This document shows positions 28,497-39,312 of a stretch of DNA of 64,000 bases, in pieces (the first letter of the stretch is position 1; each line of letters opens with the position of its first letter). Position numbers and translations under genes: made by a program. This DNA is from Siminovitchia terrae. GTDB taxonomy: Bacteria; Bacillota; Bacilli; Bacillales; Bacillaceae_C. The DNA lies in contig NZ_QYTW02000028.1 of assembly GCF_003605405.2 (NCBI RefSeq), positions 1 through 64,000 of the forward strand, read 5' to 3'. The notes beneath the pieces were generated by a model that had not been told where the DNA came from, searched no databases, and was given only the letters and a program-made list of their open reading frames with translations.

Positions 28497-28868
28497 TTAT
28501 TTAATCCATTGAAGGAATTCCAAGCGATTACCGAATGGGTCATTTACATAAAAACGTTTAGCGCCTTCGAGTGGTTCATCTTCAATGACTTTGATCCCTT
28601 TATTGATTATCTGCTCGCGCAGCCCTTCTAAATTTTCAACGTGGAAAGCTGGATGTGCCTTTTTGGCCGGTATAAAGTCTTCCTGAATTCCTATATGAAG
28701 TTGATGCGCTCCACATTTAAACCAAACACCGCCACGTTTCACCAAGTTTTCGGGCTTCGGGATTTCCTCCATGCCAAGAACACCATTGAAAAAACCACGT
28801 GCTATATTTTCGCTTCCTTTTGGTGCAACTAATTGAACATGATCAATTCCAGTGAATGAATACAACAT
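28497..28868 (-). CDS. VOC family protein
   Basis: A 123-residue single VOC domain. It has FTGIDHVQLVAPKGSENIAR with the N-terminal metal-ligand His, HQLHIGIQEDF in the middle, and the C-terminal FYVNDPFGNRLEFLQW with the metal-ligand Glu. It resembles the glyoxalase subgroup that includes YwkD-like proteins. It stands alone, with no clear operon partner. Confidence 0.87.
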   Translation of the reverse strand: MLYSFTGIDHVQLVAPKGSENIARGFFNGVLGMEEIPKPENLVKRGGVWFKCGAHQLHIGIQEDFIPAKKAHPAFHVENLEGLREQIINKGIKVIEDEPLEGAKRFYVNDPFGNRLEFLQWIK

Positions 28869-29017
28869 AATAAAACACCATCCTTCTCCAATTCGTCTCC
28901 CAACTAAAAGTATAACTTGGACTATTAATACTTAAAATTATTCATTCCATATAAATGTCAATAAGCATTTCTTATCGTATTTTTAATAGATCCAATCTTA
29001 TCCATGTTTAATGATCT

Positions 29018-29221
29018 TCAACAAAATGGCCCGATCCCGATGGGTAAAGTATATGTCTTAAAATCATCATCCGAAGGTTGAATATTGCTCGCCAGAACCA
29101 GTATGATCTTTTGCTCCACAACACCGAGCTTATAGTTGGCTTCAATCAGGACATTGGACTTAGTGACAATATTATCCTTACTCGGCTCAACCAATTCAAT
29201 GGATGCCATGAACAATGACAT
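29018..29221 (-). pseudogene. N-terminal relic of a Rep_3 plasmid replication initiator
   Basis: The minus strand reads IVTKSNVLIEANYKLGVVEQ, then KIILVLASNIQPSDDDFKTY. This is the hallmark N-terminus of RepB/Rep_3 initiators of Gram-positive theta plasmids. It ends after TLPI with a few unrelated residues, so about 75% of the protein is lost. Iteron-like repeats upstream support a former plasmid origin. Confidence 0.82.
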
Positions 29222-29235
29222 TATGACAAACTTTT

Positions 29236-29441
29236 TACTATAACAAAAGAAAAATATTGTTATATTTCATTTCATAATGGCTAAACACACCAAAGATGTT
29301 ATCTTTCAATGAGATGGGGAGCCTCAATACCGTTTCGCATCCGGTGATAATCCACACCATGTCTTGTAGGCGGAACCAAAAATGTTATAGTTCGCACCAT
29401 TTTTGTTATAGTTAAGTGCTGAAAGGCTTGATATAACAACA
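29236..29441. repeat. iteron-like TGTTATA/TATAACA repeats (relic plasmid origin)
   Basis: ACTATAACAAAAG (about 29237), ATTGTTATATTT (29255), AAATGTTATAGTT (29381), TTTTGTTATAGTT (29401) and GATATAACAACAA (29430) lie upstream of the truncated rep gene, where Rep_3 plasmids carry their iterons. The two copies at 29381 and 29401 are direct repeats 20 bp apart. Confidence 0.55.
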
Positions 29442-29621
29442 AATTTCGACGCGGAAAACAATAGAACAAGGAAAACATCTAAAACAAAATAATAGTAAAA
29501 CACAAAACAAAGCGTGAAGTTGTCTTTTTGTCAGAAAAAGTCTTATTCCACAGGTAAGTGATAGAAACAAATCGTCTTCTCTCCACCGGAAAAATTGTCC
29601 CTATTCTCAAGGCCTCGCCAC

Positions 29622-30182
29622 CTATAAGTGTTTCGGCACAAGCTCAAAAATATCGTGGTTTTCAAATGCTTCGACCACTCGGTCAACCCATTCGTAATAA
29701 TGATATGCATACTCCAATTTATCAATGTCTATCATGGCAAGTTCTTTGATTTCCGAGCTAATATTTTCATCTTCAACCAGCTTTTTCAATTCCGCCAGTG
29801 ATTTTTTTATCGCAGTAAGATGCATGGAAACAGCGTTCCTCCACTTGATGGAAAATAAGTCTATGAAACCCTGGTACCAGTCTTCCTCTACTTGGTACAG
29901 GTCTTTTCTGACACCCTTTTTCCAGACCCGCTCCACCTGCTTGATATCGGACAGGGCTCTGACAGCTGTGCTCATACTTGTCTTGCTCATTCCCAATTCT
30001 TCTTTCATCTCATCCAGCGTCAACGGTTTACTATGGAAAAACATCGTTCCATATAATCTTCCAGCAGAATGTGTCATTCCGTACAAGTCAATATTTTTAG
30101 CGATAACTTCGATAATCCGCTCCCGAGCTTTTTCAAGTTGTTCTCTGCCCTCCAAAACACTCACATCCTCAAAATTTCTCAC
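29622..30182 (-). CDS. GbsR/OpcR-type MarR-like regulator
   Basis: 186 residues. It has the GbsR-family N-terminus (EVIAKNIDLYGMTHSAGRLYGTMFF), a winged helix (LTLDEMKEELGMSKTSMSTAVRALSDI), and the VWKKGVRKDLYQVEEDW strand typical of the choline/betaine repressors of Bacillus. It is divergently transcribed from the opuA glycine betaine transporter, with a perfect palindrome between them, so it probably represses opuA and perhaps itself. Confidence 0.9.
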   Translation of the reverse strand: MRNFEDVSVLEGREQLEKARERIIEVIAKNIDLYGMTHSAGRLYGTMFFHSKPLTLDEMKEELGMSKTSMSTAVRALSDIKQVERVWKKGVRKDLYQVEEDWYQGFIDLFSIKWRNAVSMHLTAIKKSLAELKKLVEDENISSEIKELAMIDIDKLEYAYHYYEWVDRVVEAFENHDIFELVPKHL

Positions 30183-30288
30183 GCTAATTCTTAATTACAT
30201 TATTACAGATTGTTTGTAAAGTAAAGAATTCAATGGGGTAGGATACAACAGGAAAGCAGAGCATTTGTAAGCATGCCATTCATTTTTC

Positions 30289-30310
30289 GTGTACAGTTTA
30301 AACTGTACAC
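30289..30310. promoter_or_regulatory. 22-bp perfect palindrome, candidate operator of opuA
   Basis: The half-site GTGTACAGTTT is followed by its exact inverse complement. It lies 86 bp upstream of opuAA and about 105 bp upstream of the divergent regulator start. A GbsR-type regulator is the obvious ligand. The distance to the start codon leaves room for a promoter within 30310-30380. Confidence 0.7.
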
Positions 30311-30396
30311 ACTTTATAAACGTTATGTGCTGAATACCATGTTTGAGTCGATATGCTGTTTCCCCTACACTTGTAATATAGCTAAGGGGTGAAAAA

Positions 30397-31647
30397 ATGA
30401 ATGAGAAAAAGTCATATAAGAAAATAGAAGTTAAAGATGTGACTAAAATTTTTGGCAAACATCCAAAAAAAGCGTTGCAGCTTTTGGATGCCGGAAAAAC
30501 CAAAGCAGACATCCTGGAGTCAACGGGTGCAACTGTCGGGGTCAAAAATGCAACATTCGATGTCTATGATGGTGAGATATTTGTCATCATGGGGCTTTCC
30601 GGCAGTGGAAAGTCGACTCTTGTCAGGATGCTGAATCGACTGATCGAACCGACGGCAGGACATGTATTCCTGGACGGCGCGGATATCGTATCCCTGAATA
30701 AGGAAGAACTGCGGAAAGTAAGAAGAGAAAAGATCGGCATGGTCTTTCAAAAATTCGCACTCTTCCCTCACCGAACCATACTGGAGAACACGGAATATGG
30801 GTTGGAGGTCCAAGGGGTGAGCAAAGAAGCACGGGATATAAAGGCAAGAGAGTCATTGAAACTCGTTGGACTCGAAGGTTATGAAAGCCAGTATCCAGAT
30901 CAACTGAGCGGCGGAATGCAACAGAGAGTCGGACTTGCAAGAGCGCTTGCCAATGACCCGGATATTTTGCTCATGGACGAGGCATTCAGTGCACTCGACC
31001 CGCTGATTCGGAAAGATATGCAAAACGAATTGATTCAATTACACGATGAAATGGGCAAAACAATCATTTTCATCACACATGATCTGAATGAAGCGCTGCG
31101 GATTGGTGACAGGATCGCATTGATGAGAGACGGACAGATTGTCCAGATAGGCACACCAGAAGAGATATTGATGAATCCATCCAACAAATATGTTGAGCGG
31201 TTCGTCGAGGATGTGGACCTCTCCCGTGTATTGACAGCGAGCCACATCATGAAACAGGCGGAAAGTGTACAATTGGACAGAGGACCAAGGGTTGCTCTAA
31301 GACTAATGAAGCACCATGGCATTTCTTCCATCTATATAGTCGATAAACAAAATCGCTTGCTCGGAGCAGTGACCGCCCAGGATGCCAATAAAGCATTTGA
31401 ACAGGGCAAGTCGCTGAAGGATGTCCTCATTGAAAACATTCCTGCCGTGAAGGTAGACACCCTCCTTTCTGATCTCTTCAATCTCGTTTCAACCGCATCA
31501 ATTCCTGTTGCTGTAGTAGATGAGAAACATAGACTGCAAGGGATCATTATCCGCGGAGCCCTCATCGGCGCCATGTCTGGTGATAATGAGTTTATTAATG
31601 AACAATCCGAATCAATGGACAGCATTCATATGCGGGAGGTGCATTAG
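30397..31647 (+). CDS. opuAA: glycine betaine ABC transporter, ATP-binding subunit
   Basis: 416 residues. The ABC ATPase has Walker A GLSGSGKST, signature LSGGMQQRVGLARAL and Walker B ILLMDEAFSALDP. Two C-terminal CBS domains follow (about 280-395, including GISSIYIVDKQNRLLGAVTA). The CBS pair senses ionic strength in OpuA systems. It belongs to the glycine betaine/proline (ProV) subfamily. AAGGGGTG precedes the ATG. It is the first gene of opuAA-AB-AC. Confidence 0.96.
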   Translation: MNEKKSYKKIEVKDVTKIFGKHPKKALQLLDAGKTKADILESTGATVGVKNATFDVYDGEIFVIMGLSGSGKSTLVRMLNRLIEPTAGHVFLDGADIVSLNKEELRKVRREKIGMVFQKFALFPHRTILENTEYGLEVQGVSKEARDIKARESLKLVGLEGYESQYPDQLSGGMQQRVGLARALANDPDILLMDEAFSALDPLIRKDMQNELIQLHDEMGKTIIFITHDLNEALRIGDRIALMRDGQIVQIGTPEEILMNPSNKYVERFVEDVDLSRVLTASHIMKQAESVQLDRGPRVALRLMKHHGISSIYIVDKQNRLLGAVTAQDANKAFEQGKSLKDVLIENIPAVKVDTLLSDLFNLVSTASIPVAVVDEKHRLQGIIIRGALIGAMSGDNEFINEQSESMDSIHMREVH

Positions 31648-33413
<1,766 letters not shown>

Positions 33414-33441
33414 TGATGAAAGGAGCTCCCTTTTAATATGG

Positions 33442-33494
33442 AACCTGTAGTTAGGACACTTGAAAAAGAGTGTTTTATCTACAGGTATTTTTTT
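33442..33494 (+). terminator. terminator of opuA operon
   Basis: AACCTGTAG...ACACT pairs with AGTGT...CTACAGGT, followed by ATTTTTTT. Confidence 0.9.
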
Positions 33495-33534
33495 ATATAC
33501 TTGAATTTCAAGATATGGGGAATAAGGGGACAAC

Positions 33535-33729
33535 ATGAGTAAGATAACATTTACACCTAGAGAGATAAAAACACTTCAAAATTCAAGATACAGTGAAGGA
33601 AGTCAAATATTTATTAATAAAATTGGCGAATTAACCGAAGCCAAAAGAAGAAGAAAGTCGGAAAGCCGTATTAGGAGAAACAGGACAAGGAATTGCCCTC
33701 TTGTCCGGCTTAGTAAGGTGGAACCCTGA
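33535..33729 (+). pseudogene. N-terminal relic, transposase-like
   Basis: MSKITFTPREIKTLQNSRYS resembles the N-terminus of helix-turn-helix proteins that accompany IS3-type transposases in Bacillus. After about 30 residues the reading becomes a low-complexity Arg/Lys/Ser stretch, and the ORF ends. Probably a decayed IS fragment. Confidence 0.4.
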
Positions 33730-33788
33730 AACACGAGGAAAAAAGGCAATATCCAACTCCTGTTTTTTACTCTTCGGGTAACTCTGAA

Positions 33789-34658
33789 CTAATCGTTGTT
33801 TTTCGCATATTGCTTCGGAGATTTGCCGATTGCTGCTTTGAAATCTTTGCTAAAATGGGCTTGATCGAAATAGCCGAGATCCATCGCCAATTGAGTCATA
33901 TCCGCTCCACGTTCTATTAACTCGATCGCCTCATGCATTCGATAACGCCGAATAACCCATTTAGGGCTCACACCTATATATTGATTGAACCAACGTTGTA
34001 ATGTCCTCTTGGAAATGCCGAACTGATCGACTAAGTGTTCGACTTTAGTGATGTCAGCATTATAAACGATCTTATCAATCACTTCATTCAGTAAGTCAAC
34101 CGTTTTATCATGTTCAGGCATACTTTGCTGTAATAACTGTTCAACGATCACAATCTTCTCTTCTTTATTCTTAAGTGCAAATAGTTGCTCTTCAAAAGTA
34201 TTAATATCTAAGTTAAAGTAATCGGAAATATTGACGACTTGATCTGTAAGTGTAGAAACAGGCGCTTGGACATAGCAATGAAAAGCTCCAGGTCTAAAAA
34301 GAACGCCTACAATCTGTCCTTGATCTTGTAAAATATTTACAGATTTTCTGCTTTCTATTCCGCATATGTACGAATTGCCAGGCTGGAAAACCACGTTTAC
34401 TCCCGGATGCTGTAAAACTTCTTGGGTATAGGGGGAATGTTCTCGTAAGTCCCACTCGACAAGCCAGTAATGTTGTATAAAAAATTTGAGACTGTCGGAC
34501 GGAGCGTGACGGGTAATTGAAAACTTATTTTTGCCCGTTTCATAATTCAAAATCCCCATATTCGGATTGCGATTGTTTTTCACTTGATTCAGCCCCTGAT
34601 ACGAATTTTTTGCATTCATGGGTTGGCGCGATTTTACAATAATTAATGGCTGACACAT
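33789..34658 (-). CDS. AraC family transcriptional regulator
   Basis: Up to 289 residues. An N-terminal sensing domain (IQHYWLVEWDLREHSPYTQE, GVNVVFQPGN, VGVLFRPGAFHCY) is followed by two HTH motifs (ADITKVEHLVDQFGISKRTL with QRWFNQYIGVSPKWVIRRYR, and MTQLAMDLGYFDQAHFSKDF). Starts further in, such as MNAKNS or MGILNY, are equally possible. It is divergent from the SRPBCC gene at 34756, which it may regulate. Confidence 0.88.
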   Translation of the reverse strand: MCQPLIIVKSRQPMNAKNSYQGLNQVKNNRNPNMGILNYETGKNKFSITRHAPSDSLKFFIQHYWLVEWDLREHSPYTQEVLQHPGVNVVFQPGNSYICGIESRKSVNILQDQGQIVGVLFRPGAFHCYVQAPVSTLTDQVVNISDYFNLDINTFEEQLFALKNKEEKIVIVEQLLQQSMPEHDKTVDLLNEVIDKIVYNADITKVEHLVDQFGISKRTLQRWFNQYIGVSPKWVIRRYRMHEAIELIERGADMTQLAMDLGYFDQAHFSKDFKAAIGKSPKQYAKNND

Positions 34659-34755
34659 GTTATGATTTCATTATAAACCACAATTGATCCTAACGGACGA
34701 AGCAAAAGTCATTAAATGAGCAGAAAATATTAGTTTATAGTGGGAGGAATTAAAC

Positions 34756-35205
34756 GTGAAATTGGAGTATGTATTTTATATCGATACGAATCCTGAGCAA
34801 GTGTGGGATGTTTTGGTTAACCCGGAGAAATCAGTCAAAGCATTCATGGGTGGAGTTATCCAATCAACATATCAGGTGGGCGATGATATTCAATTTATAG
34901 GACCGGGTGCCGATGGAGATGAGACTGTTCACATTTATGGCAAACTACTTCAATATGAACCGAACCGAATTTTGAGCTACACGGATCACCCTGGTCCTTC
35001 TCACTACGCTGAACATGCCCAGATGGAAAGTCGAGTTACCTTATCTTTGGAATTAGTAGGCGCATGTACAAAACTCCATCTTATTAATGATCAATGGACA
35101 GAGAACAATCCTCTCTTCAGTAAAACAGATCAATACTGGTGGATGATACTAAGTAACATTAAAACTATTGCGGAAACTGGAAGATCTCTGGATTTAGTTT
35201 TCTAG
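34756..35205 (+). CDS. SRPBCC/AHSA1-like START-domain protein
   Basis: 149 residues with the AHSA1 fold: LEYVFYIDTNPEQVWDVLVN at the N-terminus, GDDIQFIGPG, YGKLLQYEPNRILSYTD, and a C-terminal amphipathic helix (WWMILSNIKTIAETG). Such proteins bind hydrophobic ligands or act beside ArsR/AraC regulators. TGGGAGGAAT precedes the ATG. Confidence 0.82.
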   Translation: MKLEYVFYIDTNPEQVWDVLVNPEKSVKAFMGGVIQSTYQVGDDIQFIGPGADGDETVHIYGKLLQYEPNRILSYTDHPGPSHYAEHAQMESRVTLSLELVGACTKLHLINDQWTENNPLFSKTDQYWWMILSNIKTIAETGRSLDLVF

Positions 35206-35357
35206 CCAAAGAGCGTTATTGTGCACCTGTTTTAAGAAATATTTTGCATTATAAGTGAAAATAAAAAAAGCTATACTAGCTACTTTAATGGAGCAATAAA
35301 AAAGCATAGCCGCAGATTTGCAATAATTAAAGTATTCGTGTGGCGATTGCCAAAAAA

Positions 35358-35390
35358 AGGCGGCCTATCTATTTTAGATAGGCCGTATTA
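35358..35390 (+). terminator. terminator-like hairpin
   Basis: GGCGGCCTATCT pairs with AGATAGGCCG(t) around ATTTT. It lies between the SRPBCC gene and the next ORF. Confidence 0.65.
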
Positions 35391-35428
35391 CATAGACAAA
35401 ATAATAAATGGATTGAATAGGTGATAAA

Positions 35429-35863
35429 ATGAGAGTATTTCGTACCAGATTTCGGCGTATATTAAGGTTGCATAATATTGAATTCTTTCAAATTGTTCTA
35501 AGCGATGACGATAGAGGAGCATTTTTATTGGTTTATGATGAGGAACGTGTAGCACAGAAGCCAGACGATGGAAATCATATAAGATTGTTTTTGATTTCAA
35601 ATTTTGAGCTGTCAGATTCATCCTGCCAAGATGTTTTAAGTTTTAATGATGATCTTTTGGGAATGAAGCCTAATTGTTCATATTTTATGGACATTTTGCG
35701 TGTAGAAGAGGAATTTGATTATGATTTTCCATTTCATATGCTTGCAGTACGTGACTATATTCAAGAAATATTATCTACTGTAGGTATTGATGAGAAGCTT
35801 CCAAACTTAAAAAATACTGATTTTAATTACTTATCTCAGGATAGATCATGCCATATCCAGTGA
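35429..35863 (+). CDS. hypothetical protein, soluble, unknown family
   Basis: 144 residues from ATG 35429 with TAGGTGA upstream. An Arg-rich N-terminus (MRVFRTRFRRILRLHN) precedes an acidic body with FFQIVLSDDDRGAFLLVYDE. No membrane segment or signal is apparent. Base composition is more AT-rich than the core genes nearby, suggesting acquisition. I cannot assign a function. Confidence 0.65.
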   Translation: MRVFRTRFRRILRLHNIEFFQIVLSDDDRGAFLLVYDEERVAQKPDDGNHIRLFLISNFELSDSSCQDVLSFNDDLLGMKPNCSYFMDILRVEEEFDYDFPFHMLAVRDYIQEILSTVGIDEKLPNLKNTDFNYLSQDRSCHIQ

Positions 35864-35920
35864 TTTAAGCATGATGAACGAGACGCTTTTCTTGGCTCAT
35901 CATTTAACACATCGATAAAA

Positions 35921-35949
35921 CAAACCCGGCGTTTGTCCGGGTTTTATTT
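35921..35949 (+). terminator. terminator
   Basis: AACCCGG-CGTTTGT-CCGGGTT followed by TTATTT. It serves the hypothetical gene upstream, and possibly the minus-strand small gene as well. Confidence 0.75.
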
Positions 35950-35963
35950 ACGTTTAAAAGTAA

Positions 35964-36137
35964 TTAGGGAAGCAAGCTGCGAATCAAGAATGGTGCTTCT
36001 TCTTTTGGCATAAGGGGTGGCGTGCCTGCCTCAGGTAGAAAATAGATACTTATGTAAATTATGATGAACGGAGTAACAAAGCATAACAAAAATAATACAG
36101 ATATGAATCCTGCAATGGACATGTTTAAGAACTTCAT
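35964..36137 (-). CDS. small membrane protein (57 aa)
   Basis: On the minus strand, ATG 36137 follows GAAAGGAAG. It starts MKFLNMSIAGFISVLFLLCF and has one long helix (to about residue 32), then a short outside-facing Pro-rich tail (FLPEAGTPPLMPKEEAPF). Not recognised. Confidence 0.6.
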   Translation of the reverse strand: MKFLNMSIAGFISVLFLLCFVTPFIIIYISIYFLPEAGTPPLMPKEEAPFLIRSLLP

Positions 36138-36375
36138 ATCCTATTACTTCCTTTCATAATAAATATAAAGTGAAGATATCTCGAACAAGGGAAGGTAGCA
36201 AGTCAGGCTGAATGAAATTTTTCAATATCACTGCTGTTGTGAACATTAAATTCATATTTCTTTTTTTAACATAAGTATACATGCTGATTAAATACAGATG
36301 AAAGTGAAATTTGGTCTACTCCCGGTTGTTATAATGGGTTTCTGAATAAATTCGGAACTTCGGGAGGTCAGAATA

Positions 36376-36606
36376 TTGATTTCAATACGAAAGCAGGGAC
36401 TGGTTGCTTTTTCTATTCTGCTGCTTGCAGCATGCAGTCCTGCTCAGGAAAATGCTTTAAACGAATTTCTCTCTGAAAATCAGAAAAAAACAACTGAATC
36501 TAATCAAAGTGTAGAAGAGCATCCAGCGTGGAACGACAGTCCGGCTGAGCCAGTGATTGGCGAAAGTACTGTCGAAGCGCCAATAAGCAATAAAAAAAGT
36601 GATTAA
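36376..36606 (+). CDS. small lipoprotein
   Basis: 76 residues from TTG 36376, with GGGAGG upstream. The signal peptide ends in the lipobox LLLAACS (Cys about 20), followed by a hydrophilic, probably disordered, Glu/Ser/Asn-rich tail. No domain is recognised. It is followed within 25 bp by a copy of the structured repeat. Confidence 0.7.
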   Translation: MISIRKQGLVAFSILLLAACSPAQENALNEFLSENQKKTTESNQSVEEHPAWNDSPAEPVIGESTVEAPISNKKSD

Positions 36607-36630
36607 CAATACTGGCTATGTAAGAGTTTT

Positions 36631-36824
36631 TTTAACTTCATTCAGCAGAAGTCTCCCACTTCTGTAAGTGGTGAGATGAATGCGTATTGGTATTCCATTC
36701 AGTGGGGGTTCAAACCCCGGATGAATAAAGTTAAGCCTCCGGCGGATGCCACAGATTTTCAGAGGTAATTTATCGAGCGGAGCTCGATAAAATCTGGGCA
36801 CAAATACGCCAAGGCGCATTTGAT
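36631..36824 (+). repeat. structured repeat, copy A
   Basis: A full copy from TTTAAC to GCGCATTTGAT. Parts in order: left hairpin (CAGAAGTCTCCCACTTCTG with CCACTT/AAGTGG alternative), hairpin ATTCAGTGGGGGTT...AACCCCGGATGAAT, inverse motif of the left tip (AAAGTTAA), CCTCCGGCGG, the TATCGAGC/GCTCGATA palindrome, and the right hairpin AAATACGCC-AA-GGCGCATTT. Confidence 0.9.
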
Positions 36825-36866
36825 AATGCCTGAAAGGCTGCTATTGGTTTCATTTTCTTTTACGGG

Positions 36867-36990
36867 TTAGGTTGCTTTAAGGTCTGAACAAAATAATAGG
36901 TCTATCATTTTGTTCATCCTTTGCTGTTCTTCGGGGGTTAGGATATCAAGTATAGATTTGATATTGAAATTATTGTCAAATATTTTTTGT
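36867..36990 (-). pseudogene. C-terminal relic, possibly MarR-family regulator
   Basis: The minus strand has NNFNIKSILDILTPEEQQRM and then NKMIDLLFCSDLKAT-stop without a start. The LTPEEQQ...LL pattern is like the last helix of MarR-type regulators. Weak assignment. The region 36991-37175 has no gene. Confidence 0.35.
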
Positions 36991-37175
36991 CAACAATAGC
37001 TCTTACAACATCTCAAGTACCATTTATTTAATATATAATCGGAAAATAGTAAGAAATTTTCTTTTGGCAGACTTTGTTAAAACTAATGAACCCGTTCGTC
37101 AAATAATTTTTGTCCTATCATTCAGACCGTTTTAAATAATTGGGGGAGGTCACTTCACGTATAAAAATTATTGCG

Positions 37176-38339
37176 TCATAGTGGTCTTGTAGATAAATAA
37201 GGGTAAAGGCCTGAAAATCCGGATTCCAATAACCACCATCTTCTTTTGAACCACCTTTTTTTATCGATGATTTGTTTTTTTACATCCAATGGAAGAAATA
37301 AGTCTGATTCTAATGTCTCATAAAGTAATGACTCTAAATGACTTTTTTTTCTTAATATCTATTTCTAATTCAACCCGTAATTGCGTTGCAAATTCTCCAC
37401 TACCAGCATAAAGCCCAATTGCATAAATGTCTTCAGGATACTTTTTTGCAACCAATACCCGACCGATCTAATTCCTAATAATTTTGCAATCAGGGCTCGT
37501 CTTTTTCGTATATGAAAATTATGAGCCCAAACAATAATCTTTTCATTTTTATAATAGTGATTCATCAACCACTCTAAATTTTGAAACATATTAAACTCTC
37601 GTTGGATCCCAGAAGACAGATAACTTTTTAAATTCACCTGTAACCATTGCAACCTATTTTGCATGCCCCGTTGGATTAATAGAAACATCCTTTGTACTTC
37701 AGGATTCGTGTAGTTTTTCCGTTTGATTTCTATAAATTTTAATACGTTTTCATATTCTTGAATGGCAACTTTCATTCTCTTTTTTAAAGATTTTGTTATC
37801 TTTATCAACATTTCATCTTGCAATTCAAAATAATGTTCTTCAACAGTTCTCATAGATTCATATAACTCTTAATCCGTATGATTTTTTATCCAATCTAACA
37901 TAAGTTCAGATGTTAAAGGATAAGTAGGCTGGGGATCCATTCCACTAAGTGTTATAGTCTGAGCCCATTCCTCGGAAAACAGTGCCTTCATTTCTTCATT
38001 ATGGTAAATATCTAATAAGCTATTTTGGATTTGTTTCTCAGGAGAGTCATTACTTAAAAACTGTTTGCACAAGGTCGCTTCCAAAAGACCGCTTTCAAGT
38101 ACAACAACATGAAACTCGTGATATTGGTGTAAATAACGGATTAAGTCAGTTTTGATCGTGAAATAGTCTGCTATTCCGTGTGAATTTTCACCAAGAAGTA
38201 TAATTCGCTTATCTTTTATAAAATGTTCGATAAATGAAAAGTCATTACCTTCTTTTATTTCAGAAGCAGTTCTTTTAATTTGTTCCTTCCAGCGATTTCT
38301 TGTTTTTTCTCTGACAAAATTCATCATTTCATCCCTCAT
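37176..38339 (-). pseudogene. erythromycin esterase family protein, broken
   Basis: On the minus strand, ATG 38339 opens a frame with the family motif IILLGENSHGIADYF (first catalytic-site His/Glu), VVLESG and SGMDPQP. An in-frame TAA at 37869-37871 stops it after 156 residues. The same frame continues to WAHNFHIRK (second conserved His). Near 37445 a one-base shift in an A run throws it off; the correct frame then reads KYPEDIYAIGLYAGSGEF and onwards towards 37176. Family members hydrolyse macrolide lactones or unknown esters. Two lesions make this inactive. Confidence 0.88.
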
Positions 38340-38977
38340 TTAGCAATGACTGTATCGGTAGTTACACAAGAAAATTTAGCAAATGTCTTCCATAGAATAA
38401 TCCGAATATCTCGATGCAGTACAAGTACCATAACGAGGAGTATCTTTTTTCATATTTCATAACACTTTTTCCATACATTTGGGAAGTATATGTATCCCAT
38501 TTTTGTTCGTTAGACTATTTTAGTTTTTTTACAACGTAACAAATGTATTAGATTGATGATACCTCAATACTACTATTGTTTCATCTAATACTCCACTGAA
38601 TAGTCAGATTTATACATTAATTATTATTTAACTATTAAAAAGGTAATTCCACATTTTTAATACACTAATCGCCTTGCAGGAATACTAGAATGTGTAAAGA
38701 TTAAGTGAAGTACTTAGGACCGAAGAAACCCCTCGAGCATCTGTCGCCCTAACGTTACCTGCAAGAGTGAAGATTTATAGTCTGATACTCCAAGGTAAAT
38801 CGGAAAGGTATTTCAATCGGCTACCAAAATATAAATCGAAAGTAAGAGAGAGGGATAGAAGGCTTTTACAGAAAAGTTAGAATTGGGTCAATCAACATTT
38901 AATTACCGGTGAAATGCCGTTTTTGTTATAATCTTGATGGGCGGTATCATTATTGAACTGCACCGTCGAGTGGCTGT
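38340..38977. other. 640-bp intergenic region, no gene seen
   Basis: AT-rich with no ORF that has a ribosome site. A GC-richer block at about 38705-38880 has no recognisable coding or RNA family signal. Confidence 0.45.
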
Positions 38978-39172
38978 TTTAACTTCATTCAGCAGAAGTC
39001 TCCCACTTCTGTAAGTGGTGAGATGAATGCGTATTGGTATTCCATTCAGTGGGGGTTCAAACCCCGGCTGAATAAAGTTAAGCCTCCGGCGGATGCCACA
39101 GATTTTCAGAGGAAATTTATCGAGCTTAAGCTCGATAAAATCTGGGCACAAATACGCCAAGGCGCATTTGAT
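38978..39172 (+). repeat. structured repeat, copy B
   Basis: A full copy with all the hairpins listed for copy A. Here the internal palindrome is perfect: TATCGAGC-TTAA-GCTCGATA. Same orientation as copy A, 2.35 kb apart, flanking the esterase pseudogene. Confidence 0.92.
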
Positions 39173-39312
39173 AAAGGGTTATCTGCCCGGATCCGTAATC
39201 GGACAGGGACAGAAGGATGAAAAGCATACGTGTAAAATCAGGATCCTTCTGCCTTCTTGCCGGGATTCTTTTTTGATTTATGAATCCATTTGGAGTAACA
39301 GGAGGAATGAAT

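Noticed and set aside
36690-36725. tRNA T-arm-like motif GGGGTTCAAACCCC in every repeat copy
   Set aside because: There is no acceptor stem, D-arm or anticodon arm around it; it is one of the repeat's simple hairpins.
39023-39220. Open frame through repeat copy B, and similar frames at 36616-36819, 38903-39160 and 47861-48145
   Set aside because: They are translations of the structured repeat on either strand, have no ribosome sites, and repeat wherever the element does. Not genes.
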